From Actinomycetota bacterium (GTDB taxonomy: Bacteria > Actinomycetota > Actinomycetes > Streptosporangiales > Streptosporangiaceae): DNA of 7,352 nucleotides. The stretch spans positions 1-7,352 of the forward strand of contig QGUZ01000253.1 of assembly GCA_003242605.1 (NCBI GenBank), in the 5' to 3' direction. Within the stretch, counting starts at the first letter, position 1, and each line of letters begins with the position of its first letter. The position numbers and the translations under genes are program-made. Of the stretch, positions 1-5,923 are shown piece after piece. The notes beneath the pieces were generated by a model that did no database searches, was not told the origin of the DNA, and saw only the letters and a list, made by a program, of their open reading frames with translations.

Positions 1-21
1 GACGGGTGGCGTGTGCCAGGC

Positions 22-27
22 GGGAGG
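22..27 (+). promoter_or_regulatory. Shine-Dalgarno sequence of chrA
   Basis: GGGAGG lies 5 nt before the ATG at 33. It decides the start: an in-frame GTG at 6 would place this purine-rich site inside the coding sequence and has no ribosome-binding site of its own within the window. Confidence 0.7.
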
Positions 28-32
28 ACACG

Positions 33-1661
33 ATGACCGATGCGCCGGACGGCGGCACGGCGGCCGGGCCGCGGTGGCGGGTGCTCGCCGAGGTGGCGGC
101 CGTCTTCCTCAAGCTGGGCCTGATCGGCTTCGGCGGTCCGGCCGCCCACATGGCGCTCATGCGCGACGAGCTGGTACGGCGCCGCGGCTGGGTGAGCGAC
201 CAGCGCTTCCTCGACCTGATGGGCGCGGTCAACTTCATCCCCGGCCCGAACTCGACCGAGCTCGCCATCCATCTCGGCCACGACCGCGCCCGCTCGCGCG
301 GCCTCATCGTGGCCGGGGTCTGCTTCATCCTCCCGGCCTTCGCGATCGTCACCGCCCTCGCCTGGGCGTACGTCCGCTACGGCACCACCCCAGCCGTGGC
401 CGGCCTGCTCTACGCCGTCAAGCCCGTGGTCGTGGCCATCGTCGTCTGGGCGATCGCCGGCCTCCTGCGGACCGCTGTGAAAGACCGCATGACCGGCGTG
501 GCCGCCGCGGCGGGCCTCGCCGCCTACCTGCTCGGCGTGAACGAGCTGGCCGTACTCGCCGCCGGCGGCCTCCTCGTCACCGCCGTCCGCACCCGCGCCT
601 CCTGGCTCCCCGGCCGGCTCGGCCGCGGTTCCGGCACCGGCCTCGGAAGCGGGCGTGGCCGGTCGAGCCGGTCGGCCGATGCCGGCCCCGGCGAGGATGA
701 CGGCGACCAGGACGCACCCTCGGGTGACCGCACACGCGGCGCGAGCGCCCGGACCACCGGCGGCGACAGGCGCGAGGCAGGCACAAGCCACCGTCACACG
801 GACGAGACCACCCGAGACTCCGGCCAAAAAGACTCCGGCACCGACGAGAACAGCCGCCATACGGACGGCAACGGCGGCAGTGCCACCGCGAACGACCGTG
901 ACCCGAGCGGGAGTGATCGGGACACCGGCGAGGGCCGGGAGGCCCGCCCGAGCCATCACGACACGAACGCGACCGGCGAAGACGGCCCCGACGGGAACGG
1001 CCGCCGTACGAACGGAAACGGCGGCGGCACCGACGCGAACGACCACGATCCGGACGGGAGCCCACCGGGCGCCACCGGCGGCCTCCCCGCGCTCCTGGCC
1101 CCGCTCGCCGCCCCGTACTTCCCCGACCCCACCGGCGGCCAGCTCGCCCAGCTCTTCCTGACCTTCTTGAAGATCGGCGCCGTCCTGTACGGCAGCGGCT
1201 ACGTCCTTCTCGCCTTCCTCGAAGGCGACCTCGTCGAGCGCCTCGGGTGGATCACCAACACCCAGCTCCTCGACGCCGTCTCCATCGGCCAGGTCACCCC
1301 GGGCCCCGTCTTCACCACCGCCACCTTCATCGGCTACCTGGTCATGGGCCTCCCCGGCGCCGTCCTCGCCACCATCGCCATCTTCCTGCCGTCCTTCGTC
1401 TTCGTCGGCCTCCTCACCCGCATCATCGACGTCATCCGCAACCGCACCTGGTCCGCCGCCTTCCTCGACGGCGTCAACGCCACCGCCCTCGCCCTCATGA
1501 CCGGCGTCACCCTCCACCTGGCCCGCGACGCCTTGGTCGACCCCCTCACCGTCGCGCTCGCTGTCCTCGCCCTCCTCCTTCAATGGCGCACCCGCCTCAA
1601 CACCGCCTGGCTCATCGGCGCCGCCGCCGCCCTCGGCGCGGTCCGCGCCCTCATTCTCTGA
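33..1661 (+). CDS. chrA: Chromate transporter family protein (ChrA), two-domain form with a long inserted linker
   Basis: Predicted 542-aa inner-membrane protein of the CHR family, whose studied members export chromate by proton-coupled antiport; the substrate here is not proven. The two homologous halves of long-chain ChrA are visible. The N-terminal half (about residues 20-190) has FGGP at 33-36, a following DELVRRRGW segment and NFIPGPNS around 67-74. The C-terminal half (about 370-542) has YGSGYVLLAFLEGDLV at 386-401 and a second TPGP at 422-425. Both halves continue into several hydrophobic helices. Two-domain ChrA proteins are usually about 400 aa. The excess is a charged Gly/Asp/Thr/Asn/Arg-rich linker at about 195-348 with an internal repeat and no hydrophobic segment. 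The ATG at 33 is chosen because GGGAGG precedes it by 5 nt. Codon use is typical of a high-GC host, so this looks like a resident gene, unlike the operon downstream. No chromate-responsive regulator is visible. The family call is firm; the substrate is inferred. Confidence 0.9.
   Translation: MTDAPDGGTAAGPRWRVLAEVAAVFLKLGLIGFGGPAAHMALMRDELVRRRGWVSDQRFLDLMGAVNFIPGPNSTELAIHLGHDRARSRGLIVAGVCFILPAFAIVTALAWAYVRYGTTPAVAGLLYAVKPVVVAIVVWAIAGLLRTAVKDRMTGVAAAAGLAAYLLGVNELAVLAAGGLLVTAVRTRASWLPGRLGRGSGTGLGSGRGRSSRSADAGPGEDDGDQDAPSGDRTRGASARTTGGDRREAGTSHRHTDETTRDSGQKDSGTDENSRHTDGNGGSATANDRDPSGSDRDTGEGREARPSHHDTNATGEDGPDGNGRRTNGNGGGTDANDHDPDGSPPGATGGLPALLAPLAAPYFPDPTGGQLAQLFLTFLKIGAVLYGSGYVLLAFLEGDLVERLGWITNTQLLDAVSIGQVTPGPVFTTATFIGYLVMGLPGAVLATIAIFLPSFVFVGLLTRIIDVIRNRTWSAAFLDGVNATALALMTGVTLHLARDALVDPLTVALAVLALLLQWRTRLNTAWLIGAAAALGAVRALIL
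762..1062 (+). repeat. Degenerate in-frame duplication in the ChrA linker
   Basis: Two imperfect copies of a unit of about 46-55 codons lie in the ChrA linker. The first begins near 762 (protein GDRREAG..SHRHT) and the second near 927 (GEGREAR..SHHDT). The best-conserved part aligns 854-913 with 1001-1060 without gaps, at about 47 of 60 identical bases by eye. These encode RHTDGNGGSATANDRDPSGS and RRTNGNGGGTDANDHDPDGS. The offset between copies changes from 165 to 147 nt, an 18-nt (6-codon) indel. Both offsets are multiples of three, so the duplication kept the reading frame. This suggests linker growth by duplication. Confidence 0.6.
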
Positions 1662-1688
1662 CCCTTCCAGTACACGGCCAGGCTTTTC

Positions 1689-1707
1689 GTTCATCACAAT
1701 GATGAAC
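1689..1707. promoter_or_regulatory. Perfect inverted repeat upstream of the mCpol operon (possible operator or stem-loop)
   Basis: GTTCATCA-CAA-TGATGAAC is a perfect 8-bp inverted repeat with a 3-nt centre. If C1688 is bulged, the flanking TTT and AAA extend the pairing. It lies 28 bp after the chrA stop and about 150 bp before the mCpol start, in AT-richer DNA than its surroundings. It could be a binding site for a dimeric regulator or a weak hairpin ending chrA transcription; there is no clear U-tract. A TAAAAT at 1745-1750 is a conceivable -10 box, but no convincing -35 box accompanies it. The assignment of function is inference only. Confidence 0.4.
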
Positions 1708-1856
1708 AAACTCGCCGGCCCTGTCGGCCCACAGACTTACTCGTTAAAATCCGTTCGACCACCCTCGCCGCCTCCGCTCGTCGACTACTGCCACCTCACG
1801 AGCCGAAACCCGATCCACCCGAGACTCTTCCACCTTTCATCGAGACAGAAGCGAGC

Positions 1857-2264
1857 GTGACGCAGATGAACGATGAACCCGACAACGAACCGTCTGGCCA
1901 CGACACCTTTGCGTACTTTGACGGTGATGACATCGGGCCGAGGTTGGAGCTACTGCTACTGGACAACAAGATAGAGGAGGCCCGCCAATACAGCTTGTCA
2001 ATCAATCAAGCCCTGACCCAGGCCCGCACATTACTAGAGGACATCCACCCGGTAGAAGTCATTATTTTCGGCGGGGATGATCTATTCGTTTCCTGGCCGG
2101 ACGACAAAGTCGCGCTATCAGATATCGAAAACGTGAAACGAGTATTTCTTGAGATGACCGGCAACACCATGAGCGTCGGATTGGGCCGGTCACCGAAGGA
2201 GGCCATGCACAACCTTCGCCGCGCGAAGTTACTCGGCAAAGACAAGATCGTTCAACCGTTGTGA
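1857..2264 (+). CDS. Minimal CRISPR polymerase (mCpol) domain cyclic-nucleotide synthase, OptS-like
   Basis: A 135-aa single-domain protein related to the palm domain of Cas10 and to GGDEF cyclases. Visible motifs in order are FDGDDIG at 21-27 (first strand with a metal-binding Asp), a helical stretch at about 36-61, FGGDDLF at 71-77 (palm GGDD), SVGLGRS at 106-112, and a C-terminal EAMHNLRRAK..GKDKI at 115-131. This motif order and the short length fit mCpol and exclude a standard GGDEF domain of about 160 aa. From the literature as I recall it, mCpol makes cyclic di-adenylate constitutively, which keeps a partner membrane effector inactive; phage proteins that bind or destroy cyclic nucleotides release the effector. 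The next gene begins 1 nt after this stop (TGAgATG), implying translational coupling. The start is uncertain: GTG at 1857 or ATG at 1866, neither with a strong Shine-Dalgarno sequence. Base composition is near 50% GC and there are TTA codons at 2031 and 2229, unlike the flanking genes, which suggests acquisition by transfer. Function is inferred from family and context. Confidence 0.85.
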   Translation: MTQMNDEPDNEPSGHDTFAYFDGDDIGPRLELLLLDNKIEEARQYSLSINQALTQARTLLEDIHPVEVIIFGGDDLFVSWPDDKVALSDIENVKRVFLEMTGNTMSVGLGRSPKEAMHNLRRAKLLGKDKIVQPL

Positions 2265-2265
2265 G

Positions 2266-2607
2266 ATGTTCAACGCAGTAAAGCAGCACCCTGACGAGCT
2301 GTACATATTCGTCACCTCGGAGCGTCCGGATCCTTATGTCAATGTTCTCGCCCTTCTCTTACCCGACAGCCACATATCCGCGGTGCACCTTGTTGCGATC
2401 AAGGAGCATGAGTATGCAGGCGAGCAGCTTGAAGGGCGATTAGGATCGATCACATCGCGAATCCATGATCGACTTGAGGATCTCTCCCGTCGATGCGCCC
2501 AAGAGAACCCCTACTGGTCCGCTCGATATACCGCAACGTTGAATAAACTGGACTCGATCGGTACCCGAAACGATGTGATCAATGGCCGGACCTCGACGAC
2601 AGGCTAA
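2266..2607 (+). CDS. N-terminal part of a split mCpol-associated CARF-like/2TM effector
   Basis: This frame encodes 113 aa, but only about the first 105 residues (to 2580) look like the real protein. The early segment ELYIFVTSERPDPYVNVLALLLP (residues 11-33) is strand-loop-helix, and ISAVHLVAIKEHEY (37-50) adds a second strand, consistent with the start of a Rossmann-like or CARF-like fold. A long charged helical stretch follows at about 52-78. The last residues (NGRTSTTG) do not resemble the rest. Reading continues more sensibly in another frame from 2580. It starts 1 nt after the mCpol stop with no separate Shine-Dalgarno sequence, so it is probably translated by coupling. There is a TTA codon at 2359. 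Together with the piece ending at 3019 it would make one protein of about 251 aa. I do not recognise a catalytic motif here. It may be a decayed gene, a recoded gene, or an artefact of sequencing. Confidence 0.65.
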   Translation: MFNAVKQHPDELYIFVTSERPDPYVNVLALLLPDSHISAVHLVAIKEHEYAGEQLEGRLGSITSRIHDRLEDLSRRCAQENPYWSARYTATLNKLDSIGTRNDVINGRTSTTG

Positions 2608-2640
2608 GAGAGATCGTTGCAAAGGGGTCGCTTTTTTCGA
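2576..2640 (+). other. Frame-break zone inside the effector gene
   Basis: Three frames are used in succession here. The frame from 2266 reads sensibly to RNDVI (ends 2580). The frame whose codons start at 2580 reads QWPDLDDRLREIVAKGSLF to 2636. The frame of the downstream piece resumes at 2636 with FDVTTLKK. Each switch equals one missing base. The second switch falls on a run of six T at 2632-2637. The middle peptide has the amphipathic pattern and better GC third positions expected of the real protein, whereas the ATG at 2582 opens a poorer sequence (MAGPRRQAKRDRCKG) and lacks a Shine-Dalgarno site. The double-shift reading is inference from protein quality. Confidence 0.6.
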
Positions 2641-3019
2641 TGTCACCACACTTAAAAAGCACCTACTCGTCGAGGTGGTGGCGATCCTCCTCTCCCGAGG
2701 ATGCACTCGCGTTCATAGTTTCGACCTCATCAAAGCGCCTACGCATGACGAGCGGGATCTAATCCATAACCTCAAGCCGAGCGATTTCGCCTACCGGACG
2801 CTCAGCCAGAGCCGCCACATCGCGAATGCGCAAAAGCGAATGCTGGCCCGATCCCTCACCTTAAAAACACTACTGCTCATCACCGGACTGGTAGCCGCGC
2901 TCGTCCTCTTGGTCGAAATACTATTCGATGAGACATGGCTGGACCAGGCAATCCTCACCATAGGAACCATTACGACGATCGGCGGCTTCTTCTCCCTATT
3001 ACTTCGCGAGAACCACTGA
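2582..3019 (+). CDS. C-terminal part of the split effector: CARF-like core plus two transmembrane helices
   Basis: This 145-aa frame is credible from about residue 16 onward; its first residues overlap the upstream frame and are probably not native. FFDVTTLKKHLLVEVVAILL (18-37) followed by TRVHSFDLIK (42-51) resembles the conserved strand, Thr/Lys-containing loop and helix of CARF-type cyclic-oligonucleotide sensors. A polar segment, HDERDLIHNLKPSDFAYRTL (55-74), comes next. Two hydrophobic helices end the protein, at about 95-115 and 119-141, separated by a short DETW turn and followed by a tail of four residues (RENH). A soluble sensor plus a two-helix membrane module is the layout expected of an mCpol-linked effector, which would act on the inner membrane. 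This differs from the 2TM-beta effector, where the helices come with a beta-rich domain; that comparison is from memory. TTA codons occur at 2861 and 2999. Alternatives are a true separate small membrane protein or a pseudogene fragment. Confidence 0.7.
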   Translation: MAGPRRQAKRDRCKGVAFFDVTTLKKHLLVEVVAILLSRGCTRVHSFDLIKAPTHDERDLIHNLKPSDFAYRTLSQSRHIANAQKRMLARSLTLKTLLLITGLVAALVLLVEILFDETWLDQAILTIGTITTIGGFFSLLLRENH

Positions 3020-3338
3020 CGTCAGACGAGATCCTTTGCCGTCCGTGTTCCACCCTCGGAACCCTCTCCGCTCTCCCGAGAACGGCCATGATCCGTGTGA
3101 TGAGCGTCGCCCTCTGCTCATAAGGCCCCGCACCGCTACGTGCGGGGCAGCTGCCTGAACGTGTCAACAGGCCGTCCTCCGGCCGCCTGCCCATCACGTT
3201 TCGCGCACACACCAGCGGGCGTCGAACAGCACCCGCCGCCCCGCGCCCTCGGCTCGGGCTCGTATGGCCGTAGCCGCGACACGCCACGCGTCACTGGCTC
3301 GCCTAGGCCGGGCCGTACGAGCCCGCGGCCGGGGGCGG
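3020..3338. other. Intergenic region between convergent genes
   Basis: These 319 bases lie between the end of the effector and the end of the acyl-CoA dehydrogenase gene. Apart from the hairpin at 3125-3148, no convincing gene, tRNA or repeat array is seen. Composition changes from the moderate GC of the defence operon (before about 3120) to the high GC of the host (after about 3170). The right edge of the acquired segment may therefore be near the hairpin. Confidence 0.5.
3125..3148. terminator. GC-rich hairpin, probable bidirectional terminator
   Basis: GCCCCGCAC (3125-3133) pairs perfectly with GTGCGGGGC (3140-3148) around a 6-nt loop. It lies between two convergent units: the mCpol operon ending at 3019 and the dehydrogenase gene ending at 3339. 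No U-tract follows on either strand, which is common for actinobacterial hairpin terminators. Position and stem strength support a terminator acting in both directions. Confidence 0.6.
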
Positions 3339-5507
3339 TCAGACGAGCGGGTCGCGGGGAAGGCCGAGGATGCGTTCGGCGATCAGGTTGCGCTGGATCT
3401 CGGAGGTGCCCCAGGCGACGGACATGATGCGGCTGCGGAGGGTCTGCAGGGCCGCGGCGGCGCCGGGGCCGTCGGTGAAGGCGGCCTCGGCACCGGCGAG
3501 GTCGGCGAGGAGGGCGGCGGTCTCGTGGTTGTGTTCGGCGAGGATGAGCTTGGTGACGCTGCCCTGGGGGCCCGGCGGTGCGGCGGTGATGGCGCGGCGC
3601 AGGTTGAGGAGGGACAGGGCGTGGCGTTCGGCCAGGTGGCGGCCGATGCGGGCCGCCCCGCCGGGGATGCGCTCGCCGTAGCTGAGGAGCCGGTCGCGGG
3701 TGTAGGCGTCGGTGATCTCGAAGGGGTCGCCCGCGCCGACGGCGACGCGTTCGTCGGCGAGGGTCTCGCGGGCGATGGGCCAGCCGCGGCCGGGCTCGCC
3801 GACGACGTCGGCGTCGGGGACGAACACGTCGGTGAGGAAGACCTCGTTGAACTCGGCGTCGCCGGTGATCCGGCGGATCGGGCGCACCTCGACGCCGGGG
3901 GCCGCCAGGTCGATGATCATCAGGGTGATGCCGTCGTGTTTCGGCGCGTCCGGGTGGGTGCGGACGGTGGCGAGGGCGCGGCGGCTGCGGTGGGCACCGC
4001 TCGTCCACACCTTCTGGCCGTTGACCAGCCAGCCGCCCGCGGTGCGCACGGCCCGGGTGCGGACACCGGCCGCGTCGGAACCGGCCTCGGGCTCGCTGAA
4101 CATCTGGCACCAGGTCTCCTCGCCGAGCAGGGCGGGCCGCAGGTAGCGGTCGAGCTGGTCCCGGGTGCCGTGCCGGATCAGCGCCTGCATGATCCAGCCG
4201 GTGAGGCCGAGCCGCGGCCGGGTCACGCCAGCGGCGGCGAGCTCCTCGTCGATGACCCGCTGCAGGCCGGCGCTCGCCGCCAGGCCGTACGGCCGGGGCC
4301 ACTGCGGCTGCAGGTACCCGGTCTCGGCGAGCCTGCGGCGCCGCTCGGCGGCGGGCAGGGCGGCGATCTCGCGGGCGGTGGCCCGTATCTCGGCGCGGGC
4401 CGCCTCGGCCTCGGGCGGGATGTCGGGTGCGGCTTCGCGGCACACGCCCTTGGCGCCGAGCCGTACCACGTCCTCGGCGGCGGCGTGCGCGGGGAAGACG
4501 GCCGCGAGGGTGGCGGCCCGGCGCAGCAGCAGGTGGGCGTCGTGCTCCCAGGTGAGGCCGATCGCCCCGTGGACCTGGATGTTGAGCTGGGCGTTGCGGG
4601 CGAAGGCGGGTACGGCGAGCGCGAGGGCCACGGCGGCGGCGAGCTCGAACCGGTCCTGCGGGCCGGCGGCGGCGCGGGCCGCGTCCCACACCGCGGCGGC
4701 GGCCGACTCGGCGGCCACGTGCATGTCGGCGCAGTGGTGCTTGACCGCCTGGAAGGACCCGATGGCCCGGGCGAACTGGGTGCGGGTCTTGGCGTACCCG
4801 ACGGCCATGTCGGTGCACTCGGCGGCGCCGCCCACGGCCTCGGCCGCGACCAGGGTGCGGGCGATCGCCTCGGCGCGGGGGCGGCCGCCGCGGATCAGGT
4901 CGTCCCCGGTGACGGGTACGGCGTGCAGGCGGACCCGGGCGGAACGGCGGGCGGGGTCGAGGTTCGGCGGGGTCTCCACGGTCACGCCGGGGCGGCCCCG
5001 GTCGAGGATCACCAGGTCGTCGCCGACGGCGAGGACGAGCAGCCGGGCCGGTCCGGCGCCCAGGACCACGCCGGCGTCGCCGGTGACCACGCCGTGCCCG
5101 GCGTCCGGCTCCGCGGCGAGGGTGAGCGAGCCGGACAGGCCGAGCGCCGCAGGGGTCTCTCCGGCGGCCAGGCCGGGCAGGTGCGCGGCCCGCTGGGCCG
5201 CGGTGCCGCAGTCGGCGATCACCGCCGATGCGATCATCGTGGGCAGGAACGGGCCGGGCGCCACCGCCCTGCCGAGCTCCTCGGCGACCACGACGAGCTC
5301 GGGGAGGCCGTGACCGCCCCCGCCGTACTCCTCCGGCAGGTGCAGGCCGATCAGGCCGAGGTCGGCGAACTCGGCCCAGAACTCCGGCGGCCGTTCCTCG
5401 GCGGCCTCCAGGAGGGCGCGTGACGCGGCGCGCGCCTGCCTCGCGCGCAGAAACGAACGGATCATCGAGGCCAGTTCGCGGTGTTCTTCGCTGATGGCGA
5501 CGGCCAT
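3339..5507 (-). CDS. Fused two-domain acyl-CoA dehydrogenase (FadE34-type architecture)
   Basis: Predicted 722-aa FAD flavoenzyme introducing the alpha-beta double bond in acyl-CoA substrates in the cytosol. Two complete acyl-CoA dehydrogenase (ACAD) domains are joined. Domain 1 (about 1-350) has the N-terminal helical segment, RTQFARAIGSFQAVKH at 242-257 and GLTWEHD at 317-323. Glu321 aligns with the usual catalytic Glu position. Domain 2 (about 370-722) has the signature CQMFSEPEAGSDAAG at 467-481, QKVWTSGAH at 498-506 and AWGTSEIQRNLIAERILGLPR at 698-718, where Trp takes the place of the catalytic Glu. Heterodimeric FadE pairs and the fused mycobacterial FadE34, about 710 aa, share this division of labour in sterol side-chain degradation; a steroid or other bulky substrate is therefore possible but unproven. 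The ATG at 5507 is preceded by GGAGGA with a 3-nt gap, so the upstream in-frame GTG at 5528 is rejected. It appears monocistronic. A long inverted repeat touches its Shine-Dalgarno site. Confidence 0.9.
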   Translation of the reverse strand: MAVAISEEHRELASMIRSFLRARQARAASRALLEAAEERPPEFWAEFADLGLIGLHLPEEYGGGGHGLPELVVVAEELGRAVAPGPFLPTMIASAVIADCGTAAQRAAHLPGLAAGETPAALGLSGSLTLAAEPDAGHGVVTGDAGVVLGAGPARLLVLAVGDDLVILDRGRPGVTVETPPNLDPARRSARVRLHAVPVTGDDLIRGGRPRAEAIARTLVAAEAVGGAAECTDMAVGYAKTRTQFARAIGSFQAVKHHCADMHVAAESAAAAVWDAARAAAGPQDRFELAAAVALALAVPAFARNAQLNIQVHGAIGLTWEHDAHLLLRRAATLAAVFPAHAAAEDVVRLGAKGVCREAAPDIPPEAEAARAEIRATAREIAALPAAERRRRLAETGYLQPQWPRPYGLAASAGLQRVIDEELAAAGVTRPRLGLTGWIMQALIRHGTRDQLDRYLRPALLGEETWCQMFSEPEAGSDAAGVRTRAVRTAGGWLVNGQKVWTSGAHRSRRALATVRTHPDAPKHDGITLMIIDLAAPGVEVRPIRRITGDAEFNEVFLTDVFVPDADVVGEPGRGWPIARETLADERVAVGAGDPFEITDAYTRDRLLSYGERIPGGAARIGRHLAERHALSLLNLRRAITAAPPGPQGSVTKLILAEHNHETAALLADLAGAEAAFTDGPGAAAALQTLRSRIMSVAWGTSEIQRNLIAERILGLPRDPLV

Positions 5508-5516
5508 GGCTCCTCC

Positions 5517-5552
5517 GGATAGGTACACGCGCCTTCATTCGTGTACCGATCC
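5517..5552 (-). promoter_or_regulatory. Long inverted repeat adjoining the dehydrogenase ribosome-binding site (putative operator or RNA hairpin)
   Basis: GGATAGGTACACG (5517-5529) and CGTGTACCGATCC (5540-5552) are inverted repeats matching at 12 of 13 positions, including a perfect 8-bp core GGTACACG/CGTGTACC, with a 10-nt spacer. On the coding (minus) strand the second arm ends directly against GGAGGA (5516-5511), followed by GCC and the ATG. The position fits a repressor site, for example of the TetR type common near FadE genes. It equally fits an RNA hairpin that modulates access to the Shine-Dalgarno sequence. The motif does not obviously match the KstR or KstR2 consensus as I remember them. 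Confidence 0.6.
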
Positions 5553-5923
5553 CGCCCACCGTGAATAGAGACTTATGGCCCTTGAAATAACACGCTGCGT
5601 AGCCATTGCGGGAAAAGCCGTGACCAATTACGTGGATCACGGCGATCCCTAATTCGCCGTCGCACGATACAGCCGGCGTCGGCGCCGGTCGGCCGCCTCG
5701 CCGTCGACCCGATGGTGCGGCGCCGAGCCGAACCGCCGTCCGGGACCCCGGCCCGGCTCCGCCCGGCTCAGGAAGGAACGGCGCAGCAGCCGCGATGCGT
5801 GGCCGTACAAGCTCAAAGGTTCGACACCGCAGAACACGAATTGCCGCGACGGTCCCGGAGCCGAACCTCTTCACCGTAAGCTGAATTACAGCGGATTCCG
5901 GTATGCCCCAAAGTGGGGGAATC
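5553..5923. other. Divergent intergenic region
   Basis: About 370 bases lie between two divergently transcribed genes and should hold both promoters. The part at 5553-5655 is AT-richer and is the likelier promoter area for the dehydrogenase, although no clear -35/-10 pair stands out. A small stem, ACGGCGA (5639-5645) with TCGCCGT (5654-5660) around TCCCTAAT, is present. From about 5665 to 5815 the sequence is GC-rich with no convincing coding pattern; the short frames seen there have no recognisable protein or ribosome-binding site. Confidence 0.4.

Noticed and set aside
655..1161. Alternative plus-strand frame across the ChrA linker
   Set aside because: Thr/Ala/Pro/Arg-rich translation typical of an off-frame reading of high-GC DNA. 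The ChrA frame is continuous and links two true homologous domains.
1857..2264. Diguanylate cyclase (GGDEF) reading of the 135-aa protein
   Set aside because: The motif is GGDDLF, not GG(D/E)EF, the domain is too short, and the FDGDDIG start and the two-helix partner gene fit mCpol better.
2632..2637. Classical X XXY YYZ slippery heptamer for programmed -1 frameshifting
   Set aside because: The T run permits single-tRNA slippage at TTT, but the preceding codon (CTT to GCT) does not re-pair well and I see no strong downstream hairpin. A second shift near 2580 would still be needed.
3021..3347. 10-bp direct repeat GTCAGACGAG at 3021-3030 and 3338-3347, considered as an insertion footprint
   Set aside because: Several 10-bp matches are expected by chance in a window this long. 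The copies do not extend, and nothing resembling an integrase or transposase lies between them.
3264..5423. Open frame of 719 codons on the plus strand opposite the dehydrogenase
   Set aside because: Antisense shadow: Gly/Ala/Val/Glu-rich without recognisable motifs, and it overlaps a gene with clear family signatures.
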